Shown in pieces: positions 34,473 to 47,024 of a stretch of DNA of 64,000 nucleotides. Within the stretch, counting starts at the first letter, position 1; the number at the start of each line of letters is the position of its first letter. Under the pieces are notes generated by a model. It saw only the letters and a program-made list of their open reading frames with translations, ran no database searches and was not told where the DNA came from. Position numbers and translations under genes: made by a program. Source of the DNA: Oegoconia quadripuncta (lineage: Eukaryota > Arthropoda > Insecta > Lepidoptera > Autostichidae); assembly GCA_949316235.1 (NCBI GenBank), contig OX438743.1:39649242-39713241 (forward strand), written 5' to 3'.

Positions 34473-34794
34473 CGTGTCCCGACCCGACACGTATACGCTA
34501 CAGGACCTCTACGATGTTACAGACAATGAATAGAAGAGAAAAGAAAAATGATCCTGTGGGTTTCTTGCGCTGCTTCTTTTCCCACAGATGATTTCCCTTT
34601 CCGAAGCGGTGGTAGCTTGGACATACTGACTAACCAAAAAATGTTTAAACCCTATTTTTATTTCCAATAGATTTAAATTGACATTCAACAAATTATATTC
34701 ATGTATCTTACCTTGAAATAAAAAAATGCTTGAAGCTACGTGTCCCGACCCGACACGTATACGCTACAGGACCTCTACGATGTTACAGACAATG
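34473..34794 (-). mobile_element. Retroelement IV 3' end flanked by 56-bp direct repeats
   Basis: Bases 34473-34528 and 34739-34794 are the same 56-bp sequence (starting CGTGTCCCGACCCGACACGT). Between them lies a 210-bp piece matching 58965-59160 in reverse. Confidence 0.75.
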
Positions 34795-35140
34795 CAGTAC
34801 GTGTGGCCGCTGTCCAATAGAATTTGATGTTCTTGTCATAGATGGGCTAGCTATGACGAAGTAATGGCTAATTATTTGATCTAATTCACACCTGGGGCTA
34901 GACAAGTGGCAAATGTTTCTATAACAAACAAGCGCTAACGCTTCATACTTTCCGTAGAACTCCATGTCCTGCTTTTGGTTGTAAAGTTTGCATTTTGAAA
35001 TATTAATTTGTATGCGAGACGAGTCTTGGTAAATACTAAGGTCCCTTCATGTCGCACAGTCCCCGGAGATTGCGGGTGACGTTTGCAGATCTTGTTCAAT
35101 TACATAAGCTGCACTGTACAACACTACCTCTTTGAAAAAA

Positions 35141-35541
35141 GGAGTTTTTTTTCTTCGTTAATCAATGTACCAATTCCTGCGATTTTGAAAGCTATATCCA
35201 AATTTGTTTTCTATTTGGAAAATGGAATATTATTTCAAGGTTTTACATGAAATATTTTTTAATTTCTGGGCTAAATTACATAATAAAAAAAAATTGAACA
35301 GAGCTCTTTTCATGTGCTTCCCCTAATCATTTCTTAGATTCGCTGAAACTTTTATAAAGCGGTCACTTTTAAAAATTAACGCTACCTTATACTTAACTTA
35401 ATGTTATCCGATAATACACACAAAGTTTAGCTAAATTTGGATTTGCCGTTCCCAAAAAAAAAAACAAAAATGTTTGTATGGAGAAAACAGTCTTAATGGA
35501 ATTCTTCATACAAAACGCCAATTTCATAGGTAAGGACCTAA
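35141..35541 (+). mobile_element. Mariner-type MITE M1, left end truncated
   Basis: GGAGTTTTTTTTCTTCGTTA to CATAGGTAAGGACCTAA, then TA. The left terminal 24 bp are missing. Confidence 0.75.
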
Positions 35542-35819
35542 TATGTAGCATGTATGATGTGGACGGAGATATCGGGCAACGTTGGAGATGTCCTCCGACG
35601 TCCCCGGGAACATATTATGTAGCTCGAGAAATTTTACTTAGTGGGGACGTACACGGCTGAAAGTCGTTTTATGAATGCGCTTAAAAAGGACTTTAGGCAA
35701 CGATGCCACAGACAATACCGAAGGCGTGGTGGTAGTCCTCAAGAATTTGATGTTTTTACCATCGACTCGCTAAGAAGAAAAGGCAATTAAGTAGTATTCC
35801 TACTTAGTCAATGTCAAAA

Positions 35820-36135
35820 ATGCTTTATTATGTAGGTACACAGGGTACACTTAAAATAGTTAATCTTAAATTTTTTAAGCTACTGCTTGTTCAAAATGCA
35901 ATTTTACCCTGAGAAGAACAAGGAAGAAACTCGAGAGGTTGCTCTTTTAGAAACAGGTTTTTATATTTCATTATTAATTATAAAATAGCCTGGCATGGGA
36001 ATGCTCTGGTTATGCCCATAGATGTTTATCATCTAAATAGTTTGATATTTTTAATAGGCTTTCTTAATAAGTTTCTGTTTTACAGTATCTTTAAATTTAT
36101 TGAAGGGACTGACTTCTGTGACCTGCAACTTTATA
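35820..36135 (-). mobile_element. Non-LTR 3' end type A with degraded ORF2 C-terminus
   Basis: On the minus strand FNKFKDTVKQKLIKKAY is followed by a stop, then the type A UTR and a GACATTGAC-type tail. This links the type A tail to an ORF2 C-terminus related to the [10 protein letters not shown] group. Confidence 0.6.
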
Positions 36136-36448
36136 CGAATACGTTTTAATTACTAAAGTAACCCATCCTAGTATTTATTTACTCACGGAAAGTGGCACAA
36201 GGTGTCCAAGTGTCTTTCACATAACTATTTATCAGTATAGATCAACGAGTTGGAACTACGCTAACATGAGTGCATATACAAACTACAATCTTATTATATT
36301 GACTGCACCGACAGAGTCTTAAAATTCTTTATTTCAACCGATTTTTCTTTCAAAAACAGGGGTTTTGTACTCACTTATCGGGGGTAAAAAATATCTCATG
36401 TGTTAATCCAGGTTATATTCTACCTATATACGAAATTTCATCCAAATC

Positions 36449-36693
36449 CATTCGGTTGGTGGTAGGGAATTTTAAATGTCCGCCTGGCTAGCTACCACCA
36501 TCTTACTCGTATCTAAATCTGCCCCCAAGCAGCAATGTTAATAGCATTGTTATGTTCCGGTTGTCAGATAAGATAGCCAGTCCCCCAAATGTGTTGGGGT
36601 TTCCGGATCAGTACGTTTCCACCTTCGACCTCATCTTCACTTAACATCAGGTGTGATTGAGGCCAACGGGTTGGCCGTTGTGCATAAAAAAAT
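36449..36693 (+). mobile_element. SINE-I, head-truncated, inside a Helitron- or MITE-like repeat
   Basis: CGGTTGGTGGTAGGGAATTT to GTTGTGCATAAAAAA. The repeat on its left (AAATTTCATCCAAATCCATT) and on its right (GTGGTTGAGCAACATTTATC) is contiguous at 26380-26415. Confidence 0.7.
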
Positions 36694-36853
36694 GCGTTTC
36701 GCTGTGGTTGAGCAACATTTATCCAGATAAAGTTAGTAGTTCCCGCGGGATAAACAAATTAAGATCCTATCCGCGATTAAGTAATTCTACGCAGGCGAAG
36801 CCGCGAGCAATAAACTAAGTTTTTGAGTTGGATATGCTCTTTTGAGCCGTACA

Positions 36854-37022
36854 AAGGGTGGGAATGTGAATTTTGTTTCGACTTAATTTTACTACCGAGT
36901 TCACGTGACGATTTGTATGGAGAAATGTGCAGCGTCTGTAGTGGATAGTTTGCATAATGATTTTTTTCATAGGGACTTTTTTTACAAAGTTAAAAACGAG
37001 ACAAAACTCACACTTCGCACAC
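36854..37022. mobile_element. MITE M2, third copy with small deletion
   Basis: AAGGGTGGGAATGTGAATTT to ACAAAACTCACACTTCGCAC. The right arm lacks the AACGCGAACGCG stretch. Confidence 0.6.
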
Positions 37023-37659
37023 TGTACCTAGAATGATTAGCCTTTGTTAGAATTTCTAGCGACATCACCGTAACAGTAGGTAACGGCTATGTGTTTTCGA
37101 GCGACAGAAGTTACATAACAGATCAAATCATCATCAATAGATCAATTGCGATAATAATTGATGATTTTCATTAGCTCCGGTGTTTTAATTAGTCACGCAT
37201 GCCAGCCCGAAGCACTTGCGGCTTAGATCCACCTGTACTTAACCCATATCTTGATAGACTCAAATTAATTGTTTACCAATTTTTGAATGATTAAATTTTG
37301 ATGTGAAGTCTAGAGACTAAGGAATAAAAAAATTGTGCCAGAAATTACGCCTCAATAAATTGTTTCTTTTTATATTCATCCGGTGTATCCTTCAACATCT
37401 GTCTGAAACCGCCTCTCAGACTTAACTGGTCGACTTGGCACTGCACTACTTTCACTCAACTAAACTCATTCATCATCCACCAGATATATACACACAAACA
37501 TATTCACACAAACACACACACACCAACACACACCTAACACTCGTATTCACTATTCATTATATTAGCTGTCATTTCTTTATCTATCATATTTCGATTTGTT
37601 ACTTTTCTTCTTCTCCCACATTTTTAGTTTTTTAATTTGTCAAGCTTCATTTTTGGCTT

Positions 37660-37745
37660 TATGGATTGTAATTAGTTTCTTTATTGTAATGAACATGTAA
37701 CGCTGTGAAGTTTGCTAAATAAAATAAATAAATAAATAAATAAGT
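37660..37745 (+). mobile_element. Retroelement 3' tail with (AAAT)n
   Basis: TGAACATGTAACGCTGTGAA, AAGTTTGCTAAATAAAATAA and (AAAT)4. No coding part is recognised upstream. Confidence 0.35.
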
Positions 37746-38649
37746 GAAACTTATATAAAATAATTACTTGAATTCGTTATTTTTTTTACATGTTATAATT
37801 GAAAAAATGGCAAAACAGACTAAGGTTTCTTGCTCGGTTCGGTTCTAAAATCGGTTCACGATTCACGAAGATAATCGCGTAAATCCTAAACTATGAAGAA
37901 TAGCGAAAAGTACTCAAAGGAGCCTGGGGCCCGATTTTGATGAAAACTAAAACTGCATCATTGGATTTTTGAACAATTTATATTCCTAGCCAAGAATCGA
38001 ACCCGTTGATTTTGAAAAAAAAAGACACCTGTATTATTACACCATTCGATAGTGTTTTTAACAAAATATTTATTTTTCTTACGTCCCTAATAAAACTTAA
38101 CTGATCAATTGTTCAAACGTCCAACAAAATCTACCGATACCGAACCGGATAATGCTATTAACATTGCTGCTTGGCGGCTGCTTACTGGAGGCTCTTTACA
38201 GATAAGCTCACCTTAGTACACATTTTCTAACTGTAATCTGTTTGTATTTCTTGTGTAATAAAGAATAAAGCACCCCCATTTGTATTGTAATGGTTAGCGG
38301 TCCATAAAGCCAAATATGGTGTATCATTGTCTGTTCAATCAAATGATACAACTACGTGCAAGAGTGCCCAACCTTGCGTTATAATTATAATTTAATACCT
38401 ATAGTATAAATAGCTATCTACTTATATTAATACGTTTAGTTATTACGGTCTTGGCACGTAGAGCCCAAGTAATCTTGAATGAAATACCCATATCGATATA
38501 TAAGGTACATCCATAGATACTATATTTCTGACCGTGTGATAACTCTATGATAATGGCGTATATTATCAAACAACATCCGTTCACGAAAATGGCGCCTGGA
38601 AGATGGATCTAGGCGTGGATCGGGGTATTAATAATGATAGTAACAAAGA

Positions 38650-38706
38650 GGCAAACTTGAGCAAGGAACTGTAGGTTAGTGGCGATCACAATAGATCGGC
38701 AACCGT
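38650..38706 (+). mobile_element. Fragment of the RNase H element 3' end
   Basis: About 55 bp (CTGTAGGTTAGTGGCGATCA and onward) match the reverse complement of 17420-17490, the 3' end of the minus-strand element there. Confidence 0.6.
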
Positions 38707-38734
38707 CACATATGATAGGTGTACTACTCAATAG

Positions 38735-39310
38735 CGAAAGACGATAGCGCGAAGACGATATTGCGAAAGTACCATTGCTCGAAAGTTTAATTGCGCGATG
38801 GTTCATTTGCGCGAATACTTAATGAAATGAGAATCATTTATTCATGTAGGCAATACAATATGCACTTATATGAACGTCATTTGTTTTTTAAACTACCACT
38901 AGCTCGGAACATGACCACTACTGAGAAGAGCTAGCGAGAAACTCAGAGGGTTTGTCTCTTTTCAATCAATCATTTACAATCAAGAAAAGTTACAACAATT
39001 TTTAAATATCGTGTAGAGGATTACTATCATTAATGTAGTCTGAAATTTTGTAATATCCCTTTTTACATGATTTTTATTTAATAATAAATTTAAATTTATT
39101 AAGCGGAAGATTCCTTATATCCATGGGAACCTTGTTGTAGAAGCGCACACATTGACCTCTGAATGACTTACTAACTTTACTAAGTCTACTAAAAGGTACA
39201 GCTAATTGATTTTTGCTCCTTGTATTGACTTTGATATTGATATATTCTTAATTTCGCGACACACAAAAGCGCGAACGTTCATTTGCGCGAAAGCGCTGCA
39301 GGAGCCGCCT
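38735..39310. repeat. 14-16-bp-period array W2, split by a retroelement
   Basis: Units such as GCGCGATGGTTCATTT and GCTCGAAAGTTTAATT at 38740-38817, then GCGCGAACGTTCATTT at about 39272. The insert between is 38821-39230. Confidence 0.65.
38821..39230 (-). mobile_element. Non-LTR 3' end nested in a 16-bp-period array
   Basis: Same sequence as 10527-10904 (CATTTATTCATGTAGGCAAT ... CATTGACCTCTGAA). The array words GCGCGAA stop at 38817 and resume at about 39255. Confidence 0.65.
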
Positions 39311-41136
39311 GGGAACCGATCGCGCAATTTTACTGCGGTTTTACCGTTCGAACGGAACGTTTTTGGTTTTGGTTTAGCTTTAGTTTAGCTGATGTAAAAA
39401 ATAGTATTGTGATTTTTTTTGTGAACGATTATATCGTTGACGTTACCAAAGTAAAACCAAACCCAAAATGTTTAGAGCTAACCACGAGTATAAAAAAAAC
39501 TAGTTTAATTTCCGTTGAAATGAACGTTTTTGGTTATGGTTTAGCTTTGGTATTACCGTTGAAACCTGCAACAGCCACAGATAGGTAAACCAATACCCAT
39601 TAGGTGTCATTTTGTCCAAATCATTGCAAGGTTTAAACTTTTGTAGGACATCTTAATTTTTTATTGATATATTCAAATCAGCAGATTGAGAAAAGAGAAC
39701 TCTCGACACGCAATTTCCCCCGTTCATGACGGTTATTATCAATATACATCAACAGTCTCTAAAAGTGCACTAATATTTTCCATGTAGTGATTTGCATCGC
39801 TTTCCCATGGGAGGATTTATCCTAATCGCCACGCTGGGCAAGCGGGTTGACGGTCGCGGATTTTTCTGGACGCTCCGGACCAATGACGTCATTGGGAGAG
39901 GGTGGGTGGGATTACATGGCATTTTATTACCCGACTCTTTTATTTTAAGTAGTAGCTTTATTCCCAGTGCAAAAGTGCGCTTTAATTATAGTACATGCAT
40001 TGTAATAAAGTAAGTACAGTTACATCAGTAAATAAAAATGCTGTGACGAAATTTTTACTCAAAAATATAGCGGCTTTGCATCTCGTTCCAAACCAGTTCA
40101 TAACTGGCTCCATGCGCTAACTGTATTTTGATATTGGTGTGTTATCTGTGGATATTACATTCTAGCTTAAAATTATACAAAACTACAGTTAGAAATGCCA
40201 TCCGTTCTTAACCCTTTCCAAATAAGTTCTTTTACAAAAGACACGGACTTAACCCTTTTGCCATTGAACCCTGCTGATAAGCCTGTGGAGGTCGCAATGA
40301 CCTGTTTTATACAATTCATACCTAAGACTTGTTCTTGTTCAATATGTTTATATAGTCTGTGTTCAGTATCGTGCCGGTGGTCGTGCCAAACGGACGTGTG
40401 CGTGCTGCTATAATTTTGTTTATTTACTATCGGTATTGAAGGTAACGCAATTTCTTTTTATATGAAACGCTACGGTTGCCTCGGAATATAATACATGAAT
40501 GATAACCATATTTGGACTTTGTAGAAATATTTTAACCTCTATGATTTGACCTTGTACGTCTACACCATAGTTAGCTAAGTATTTATCATTATTTGCGTCA
40601 ATTTTAACATTATGTTATCTCTTAACCTACATAGTAACGTCTCTCATTAACACTGTTAGATTCTTAGTAATTGTTTTTATCTAATTTATCAAAACGTGTA
40701 ACTTTATGGTGTGAGATTGATACGAGTAACGAATGGATTCAAAGGTCGGTTCACATGAGGAAAATTTTTAAATTGGAATGGAATGAATGAGCGGAACTGT
40801 ATTTTCATTTGGGTCTTTCCCGGAGATTACGTCTAGTACAGTTCAGTAAATGAACGATTTAACTTCCAATAATCTTAGTCAACATAACCAAGAAAAACGT
40901 ACATGGTACAGTCGGCAACACAATTAAGGTAGCAGGCTTAACTTTGATGCTATTGTTTGGAGGATCTTGGTTGCATTTTATTATCCTATACATCTTGATC
41001 GATGTATATCATTTGATAGATAAATTTCAGTAAAACTTAAATAACATACATGCATACATAACGTCATTCAAATCAGATTGTTAAATCAAATAATTTTAAT
41101 TTTAATATTAAGTTTTAAATTTAATATTAATTTCAA
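39311..41136. other. Mostly unassigned; repeated GTTTTTGGTT words
   Basis: AACGTTTTTGGTTTTGGTTT at 39356 and a related stretch at 39524, next to the W2 array, suggest an older degenerate repeat. No gene is recognised up to 41136. Confidence 0.4.
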
Positions 41137-41225
41137 TTCAATAATTTTAATATTAAGATAAAAAATGTGACGTTTTCAAGTGATAATCTTTATCCTACGA
41201 AATAAATATTTTTTTTGACTTTTGA
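41137..41225 (+). mobile_element. Non-LTR 3' tail fragment
   Basis: TTTTAATATTAAGATAAAAA, GTGACGTTTTCAAGTGATAA and CTTTATCCTACGAAATAAAT match the last 80 bp of the element at 16780-17075. Confidence 0.6.
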
Positions 41226-41254
41226 AATATATTAAAGAAATTAATAACATTTCA

Positions 41255-41505
41255 TACATAACGTCTCGACATCTAACCCAAATAGCCACCCCATTTTACA
41301 ATAGTGTTTGGATGTTCCATCCATCTTTATTGATTGAAACAACATCCACAGCCCACCTTATGAAATATATTACCTACTTAGAAATGCACACGTGACAGGC
41401 GTGCAGCTAAACTTTGATGTTTTTTTATGGATAGTCCCTTAGTCGCCTTTAACAACTCCCACGGGAAGAGACGTGTTGGTTCTATTCTAACTTAATTACT
41501 CTTTA
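41255..41505 (-). mobile_element. RTE 3' end, inverted
   Basis: CATACATAACGTC at the left, GAAACAACATCCACAGCCCA in the middle, AGTCGCCTTTAACAACTCCC at the right. Same order as 56372-56645. Confidence 0.55.
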
Positions 41506-41965
41506 GACTTTCCCCTACATTATTTATAAATAAAGGCCTGTTACCTTAATTGTGTTGTCGATTGTACAAGTAAAGGAAAAAGTAAACGCGGAATGTAGAA
41601 AAGTGTGGAAAGGACTCCATCGACAAGAGCATAGCTCTTAAATTTTATTGAAGAGAGATCAATCAATAATTTTATTTTCTTAGAATTTACACTTGAAAAT
41701 ACTTCGTTTCTTTAAGCCACAAGGCGTTCGAAATTTACAGTCTTCCTTTGAGAAGAAGCCTAAAAAACTTGATATATTTTTATATGTTCTATAAATATAC
41801 TTTATTTTATTAATAGAAAACAAAGAAATAACTTGAGCCTCGTATTAATAAATCGCCATAAGTCAATTATTTTATTTTATAGCTAGGCTGCCGAGTTTTT
41901 TGGTTTTAAAATACTTAATAGTTATTGTATACAATCCATCGCAAGTCTAGCAAGCAAATATTGGG

Positions 41966-42581
41966 TATTTACCTATGATATTGGAGTTTTTTTTTCTTCG
42001 TTAATCATATGTACCAATTCCTGCGATTTTCAAAGCTATATCCAAATTTGTTTTCTATATAAAATTTTAACCTATTTATAGAAATATTTACCTATTTCAC
42101 CTTCACCTTGATTGGACATTTATTTAACGTTTAGTTATGGAAGAGCGGAGCCTCCTATAACTCAGGTATTTTATACTTAAAAGGAGACCCCCGATACCAC
42201 ATTGATTGTTTTATTAAGGTACTGAAATAAACATTTTTAATTTTTTTCATTTTTCATTTGGAAAATGGAATATTATTTCAAGGTTTCACATGAAATATTT
42301 TTTAATGTCTGGTCTAAATCACATAATAAAAAAAATTTGAACAGATCTCTTTTCATGTGCTTCCCATAATCGTTCCTTAGATTCGCTGAAACTTTTATAA
42401 AGCGGTTACTTTTAAAAATTAACGCTGCCTATACTTAACTTAATGTTATCCGATAATACACACAAAGTTTAGCTAAATTTGGATTTGCCGTTCCCAAAAA
42501 AAATCAAAAATGTTTGTATGGAGAAAACAGTCTTAATGAAATTCTTCATACAAAACGCCAATTTCATAGGTAAGGACCTAA
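41966..42581 (+). mobile_element. Mariner-type MITE M1 with an inserted retroelement tail
   Basis: TTTACCTATGATATTGGAG to GTAAGGACCTAA plus TA. About 195 bp (42058-42250) absent from other copies interrupt TTTTCTATTTGGAAAATGG. Confidence 0.7.
42058..42250 (+). mobile_element. Retroelement 3' tail nested in M1
   Basis: GAGCGGAGCCTCCTATAACT, GGAGACCCCCGATACCACAT, and a poly(A)-signal-like end GAAATAAACATTTTTAAT. No coding content. Confidence 0.45.
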
Positions 42582-43034
42582 TATTAATCCCACTATCTTA
42601 ATTTAATTGTCTTGCCGAGATCGACATCACAATATACGCATTTTAAACCGTACCTACTGCTCGATAAATAATTTTGCTCTATTGAATAGCATTGATCATA
42701 ATAATTGTTTAGATTGTAAAGTACTTGACTGTGGCTATAATTTATTGCGTTGAATTACGAGAACACCAGCTTCAATATATTATCATATTCAATCAATACC
42801 TAATGGGACTAGGGTACCTTTTAGACCCTGAGTGAGGAGAAAACATGAATAACTTTTAGGAAAATGTAGCACATGCAATATTCACAAGAATTAATTTATT
42901 GTATACCAAAATCTCGACGAAAAACTTCGGGTGTTATGTCAGAAAGAAAGAAACATTTAAAATGACACAAACAATCAGGTACAAGTATTATAAAGTCGTG
43001 ACACATACAAAAAGTAAACTTTTTGTTCGCCATC

Positions 43035-43186
43035 TAAGGCCCGTATTAATAAATCGTTCTTGACCTCGAGATCGCGTCTCAGTTTCAAGACCATTTTTTC
43101 TGATGCTGTTTTAATATGCAGCAGATTCTCAAGCGTCAACTTGAGGCCATGTCAATCTTGAGAACGGTTTATTAATACGGGCCTAA
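43035..43186. mobile_element. MITE M3, better-preserved copy
   Basis: TAAGGCCCGTATTAATAAAT and its complement end in TTTATTAATACGGGCCTAA. Inner arms TTCTTGAC / AATCTTGAGAA extend the fold. Confidence 0.7.
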
Positions 43187-43382
43187 TTGTCGGCGTCGCA
43201 AGGTGGAGTCAAAAATGTCTCCAACTCAGCATGCGGTTGTAGTTGTTCACTACAACGCTGGTTTTCAGTGGAGTTTTGTTGATGTGTTTTACGGTGTTGC
43301 GTGTGTGTCTAGTTTTTGTCTGGATGTACTGCAATTATGCGTGGTCCGATTTGTTTTTAATTCAATTGTCATTTTGACGACC

Positions 43383-43763
43383 GATTAGTGTGGTGGACGG
43401 TGATCCCGTCAGCGAAATGAATGGTTGCTATTTCAAATCCCGCGAGGGATAAATGTTTGTATGATGAATACGAACATTTTTTCCGGAGTCATGGATGTTT
43501 ATATAAATATTTATGAATGTTTATTCGTTATCTAATATCCATAGTACAATCTTAGCTTAGTTTGGGACTAGATGATTGGTGTAAGTATTTATTTATTTAT
43601 TATTTACACAGACACGCCTTCTATCCTTATCGTTTTCGTCTTATTAGTTTTGTCTTGTATTTATTATGTTTTCTAAACCGCAGTGTGTAGCTATCAGTTG
43701 TTGAAAAGCCACTTTAGTCCCTAGGAATAAAATAGTCCTTAACAAAGCTTATACCAGAATGAC
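43383..43763 (+). mobile_element. SINE-II plus conserved downstream block
   Basis: SINE head ACCGATTAGTGTGGTGGACG, a degenerated B box, then from about 43563 a block of about 200 bp (ACACGCCTTCTATCCTTATC ... AGTCCCTAGGAATAAAATAG) that is nearly identical to 54258-54461. Confidence 0.7.
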
Positions 43764-44153
43764 ACAATTTTACAGAAATGAAACCGAGGATCTAGGGGAA
43801 TAAGGTAAAGATTATGAAGAATTTGTTTATTATCTAAATAATTGCTATCGTAATACGAACTTTAGCCTGATGGTATGGATACTTACTGCCGGTGCCAACA
43901 GCGTTAACTCGAACCCTAACTATCGACATTACATTATCGATAAGCTGATACCGTCGATAACCTATTTACACTCGATGTCGATATCTTCTGTCGAAAAGGA
44001 AATGGCTATTACATATTTCCATTGCGGTTTTAGTATTTGAGTGTGTCTAGTCACTGAGCATAGAGCTCCATCATTTAGAAATACTTTAACTGTAAAGCTT
44101 TGAACACCCTTCCAAGGTTAGTTGCTTATCGGTTTTTTTAACCCTATCAGTAA

Positions 44154-44160
44154 TTGTGTG

Positions 44161-44251
<91 letters not shown>

Positions 44252-44260
44252 GTGCGTGTG

Positions 44261-44316
<56 letters not shown>

Positions 44317-44330
44317 TGTGTGTGTGTGAT
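44154..44330. repeat. (GT)n/(GCGT)n microsatellite
   Basis: About 95 bp of nearly pure GT, then about 80 bp of GCGT repeats. Long frames here on both strands are repeat artefacts. Confidence 0.98.
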
Positions 44331-45620
44331 TTGAGTGCGGTTAATTTTTATTCGGGAGAGTTTCTTAGCCAGGTTTAATGAAAATCGGTTAAGACGTGTG
44401 GAAAACATTTAACTTTAACACAGTTTTTGGGGTATTTCGATGATAGCATAGTCTTTCGAGGGTTTTTTAAATTGTCATTTTTTAAAGTAAGCACCTATCC
44501 CCGACTTTAAACTAACCTATAAAAAAATTACTAAATGCGAATGCTAAATGTGTTTGAAATGGCCGAGTCGATTTTCTCAGGGGAAACCTGGTTTGATCTT
44601 AAATATAAAGAATACATCCGGACGAAAATTTAACACATACACAACGCCGTCAAATCATATAAGTGTACCAGTTACATTTTAGGTAGCTAGGTACCTACAT
44701 GTAACACGGGGAAAATTATTATGAAATCAAAAATTTTTGAGTTTTATTAATACAAAATTGGACATATTATTGCATGCAGCCGATGTAAATATGAACATCA
44801 ACAAACAGGTGTGGGTCCATTGACCGGCATTGGCAGCCGTCTGGTCCGGATGTATCGTTACGCAAACATCTACAAAGGTCTCTATTGAGTACCTATATGG
44901 TATAACCAGTTTTAATTTCTACAATTTTGTATTTGGCTTAGAAATATTTTTGTCATCTCTTCTATCCGAAAAACGATGATATTCCTGAATAAGTGCGGCT
45001 AGAGTAGGTCTTTTCACCAAGAGACTTAAACAGGGAATAAAAGAGTTTTAAATTTGGAACATGGAACATGATTCACGTTTCTTGCTTAGACTTAAATATA
45101 TACTTTGTACGATTGGCACGATTCTACCAAAGAGATCGAACTAAAATATAATCTTAATAAAAAAAAATATAAAAAAGAAACACGCGAACTACGTACGGAA
45201 TTTGTGCACATTTTAATATTACATAGTTTGTAAAAATAATAACTAATATATTTACATAATTAGCGCTTCTTGCTTTTTTCTCATAGAGGGAGATGAGATT
45301 GAAATTAGTGCCCATAATTTTATTTTGCTCCCTTGTTATACAATCTACTATTGTCACCAAAGTATATTTTCCTTATCAGATAGTGGGTAAATAACAGATT
45401 CATCTCGGCAACATTTACATCCATAGTTCGTAGGTATATTCCCTCTGAGTATTCTACTATGACCTACTCAACGACTAATACTCTTGAAGGTGTGTACGAC
45501 TTATTTGAATTCTAGTCGCGTTTCAATTCCTAAATTGACTCATTTACGAGTCTTTACAGAGCTCTGTCAGACATGTTTTCACCTTTAGAATTATAAGTAA
45601 GTGTATTACAAACACTGTTT
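44331..45620. other. Unassigned stretch
   Basis: AT-rich with no repeat partner or coding signal recognised. Confidence 0.4.
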
Positions 45621-45627
45621 GACTGGT

Positions 45628-45690
45628 ACATACATACATAACGTCACAACCTTTATCCCAAATGGGGTGGTTAAAGATATCCTAAACTAC
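45628..45690 (-). mobile_element. RTE 3' end, short fragment
   Basis: CATACATACATAACGTCACA ... CCCAAATGGGGTGGTTAAAG; only the terminal 60 bp remains. Confidence 0.5.
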
Positions 45691-46201
45691 TTACTTAAAA
45701 GTAAAATAAAATATATTACATATTATGCTATGTCAATCTTACAAGATGTAAATAATGATTGTGTATTTAATTAGGTAAGTATAGTGTTATTTAGATCATT
45801 TTTTTAAATTAAATTATCTTCTACAGAGTTTTAGAATTCATTGTCCAACTAAAGACAGCGGCGGTCTTAAAATAAACTGTATTAAAATATTTAATCAAAG
45901 TCAAAAAATACTTTTAATCCCTTGACCGGCCACTACTTTGTGTATTATCCAAAGACTTGTAGATATTATCTTGTTTTATCAAGAAAATTGTTGGTGTATA
46001 CACGTTGTTTGTTGTAAGTGTACCTATTTGCGTGTTTGTATTGTGGGGGACAAAGTCCAAGATGCTAATAAAAATACCTTGTCACAAACTTTAGGCTGCT
46101 CACACATCTCAGACATCGCAAATAACAGTGCATTTACCATGACTTTGTAGGCCAAACAATAAATCCAAATCGGATAATTTTGTCCGGGAGGATGAAATGT
46201 A

Positions 46202-46679
46202 TTAGGTCTTTACCTATGAAATTGGAGTTTTTTTTCTTCGTTAATCATATGTACCAATTCCTGCGATTTTCAAAGCTATATCCAAATTTGTTTTTTATTT
46301 GGGAAATAGAATATTATTTCAAAGTTTCACATGAAACATTTTTTAATATCTGGGCTAAATCACATTAAAAAAAAATTTGAACATTGCTTCACATCAACAT
46401 CTTTTCATGTGCTTCCCATAATCAAACAAACAAACAAACAAAATATTCTTTATTGTACAACAATAAGAAGCATAAAAAAATAATCATTTCTTAGATTCGC
46501 TAAAGTGGTTACTTTTAAAAATTAACGCAGCCTATACTTAACTTTATCCGATAATACACACAAAGTTTAGCTAAATTTGGATTTGCCGTTCCCAAAAAAA
46601 ACCAAAAATGTTTGTATGGAGAAAACAGTCTTAATGAAATTCTTCATACAATACGCCAATTTCATAGGTGAGGACCTAA
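46202..46679 (+). mobile_element. Mariner-type MITE M1, complete ends, with a 56-bp insert
   Basis: TTAGGTCTTTACCTATGAAA to GGTGAGGACCTAA, flanked by TA at 46200 and 46680, so the target duplication is seen directly. Bases 46424-46479 are an added fragment. Confidence 0.8.
46424..46479 (-). mobile_element. 56-bp retroposed scrap with 6-bp target duplication
   Basis: (AAAC)n then ATATTCTTTATTGTACAACA. Flanked by ATAATC at 46418-46423 and 46480-46485. On the minus strand it is a 3' end with AATAAA and a (TTTG)n tail. Confidence 0.7.
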
Positions 46680-46767
46680 TATTATTCTGTGCAATAACAC
46701 GCAGTGAGATCAAAAAAGTTCCTCTGACAAAAAGTCCTTCGTCTGCGCTGCCGCTTTTTTTTGAAGA

Positions 46768-47020
46768 ATGGTTTGTTTGTTTGTTTGTTTGTAAACGCTT
46801 TATTGTACAAAAAGGCAATACATTAATTTTGCATTGATACATAAATTGAGTACAACGGCGGACTTATCCCAAAGAGGGATTTCTTCCAGTCAACCATAGG
46901 GTTAGTTAGAAAACAGCAGATTGGGCGTATACAAATTACAGCAAATTCAAACTAAAGCAAAGCAAATACCTACACTACACACTAACAAATATATATAAGT
47001 ATACATATAAAAGTAATAAG
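46768..47020 (-). mobile_element. Retroelement 3' end with (GTTT)n tail, inverted
   Basis: (GTTT)7 at 46768-46795, AACGCTTTATTGTACAAAAA, then GGGATTTCTTCCAGTCAACC. Right limit uncertain. Confidence 0.5.
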
Positions 47021-47024
47021 AATG

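Noticed and set aside
34306..34591. Two overlapping plus-strand frames near 34.4 kb
   Set aside because: They span one copy of the 56-bp direct repeat and an element IV fragment, so they are repeat artefacts.
44118..44408. Long open frames on both strands over the GT/GCGT tract
   Set aside because: Pure microsatellite gives open frames in all phases; no gene is implied.
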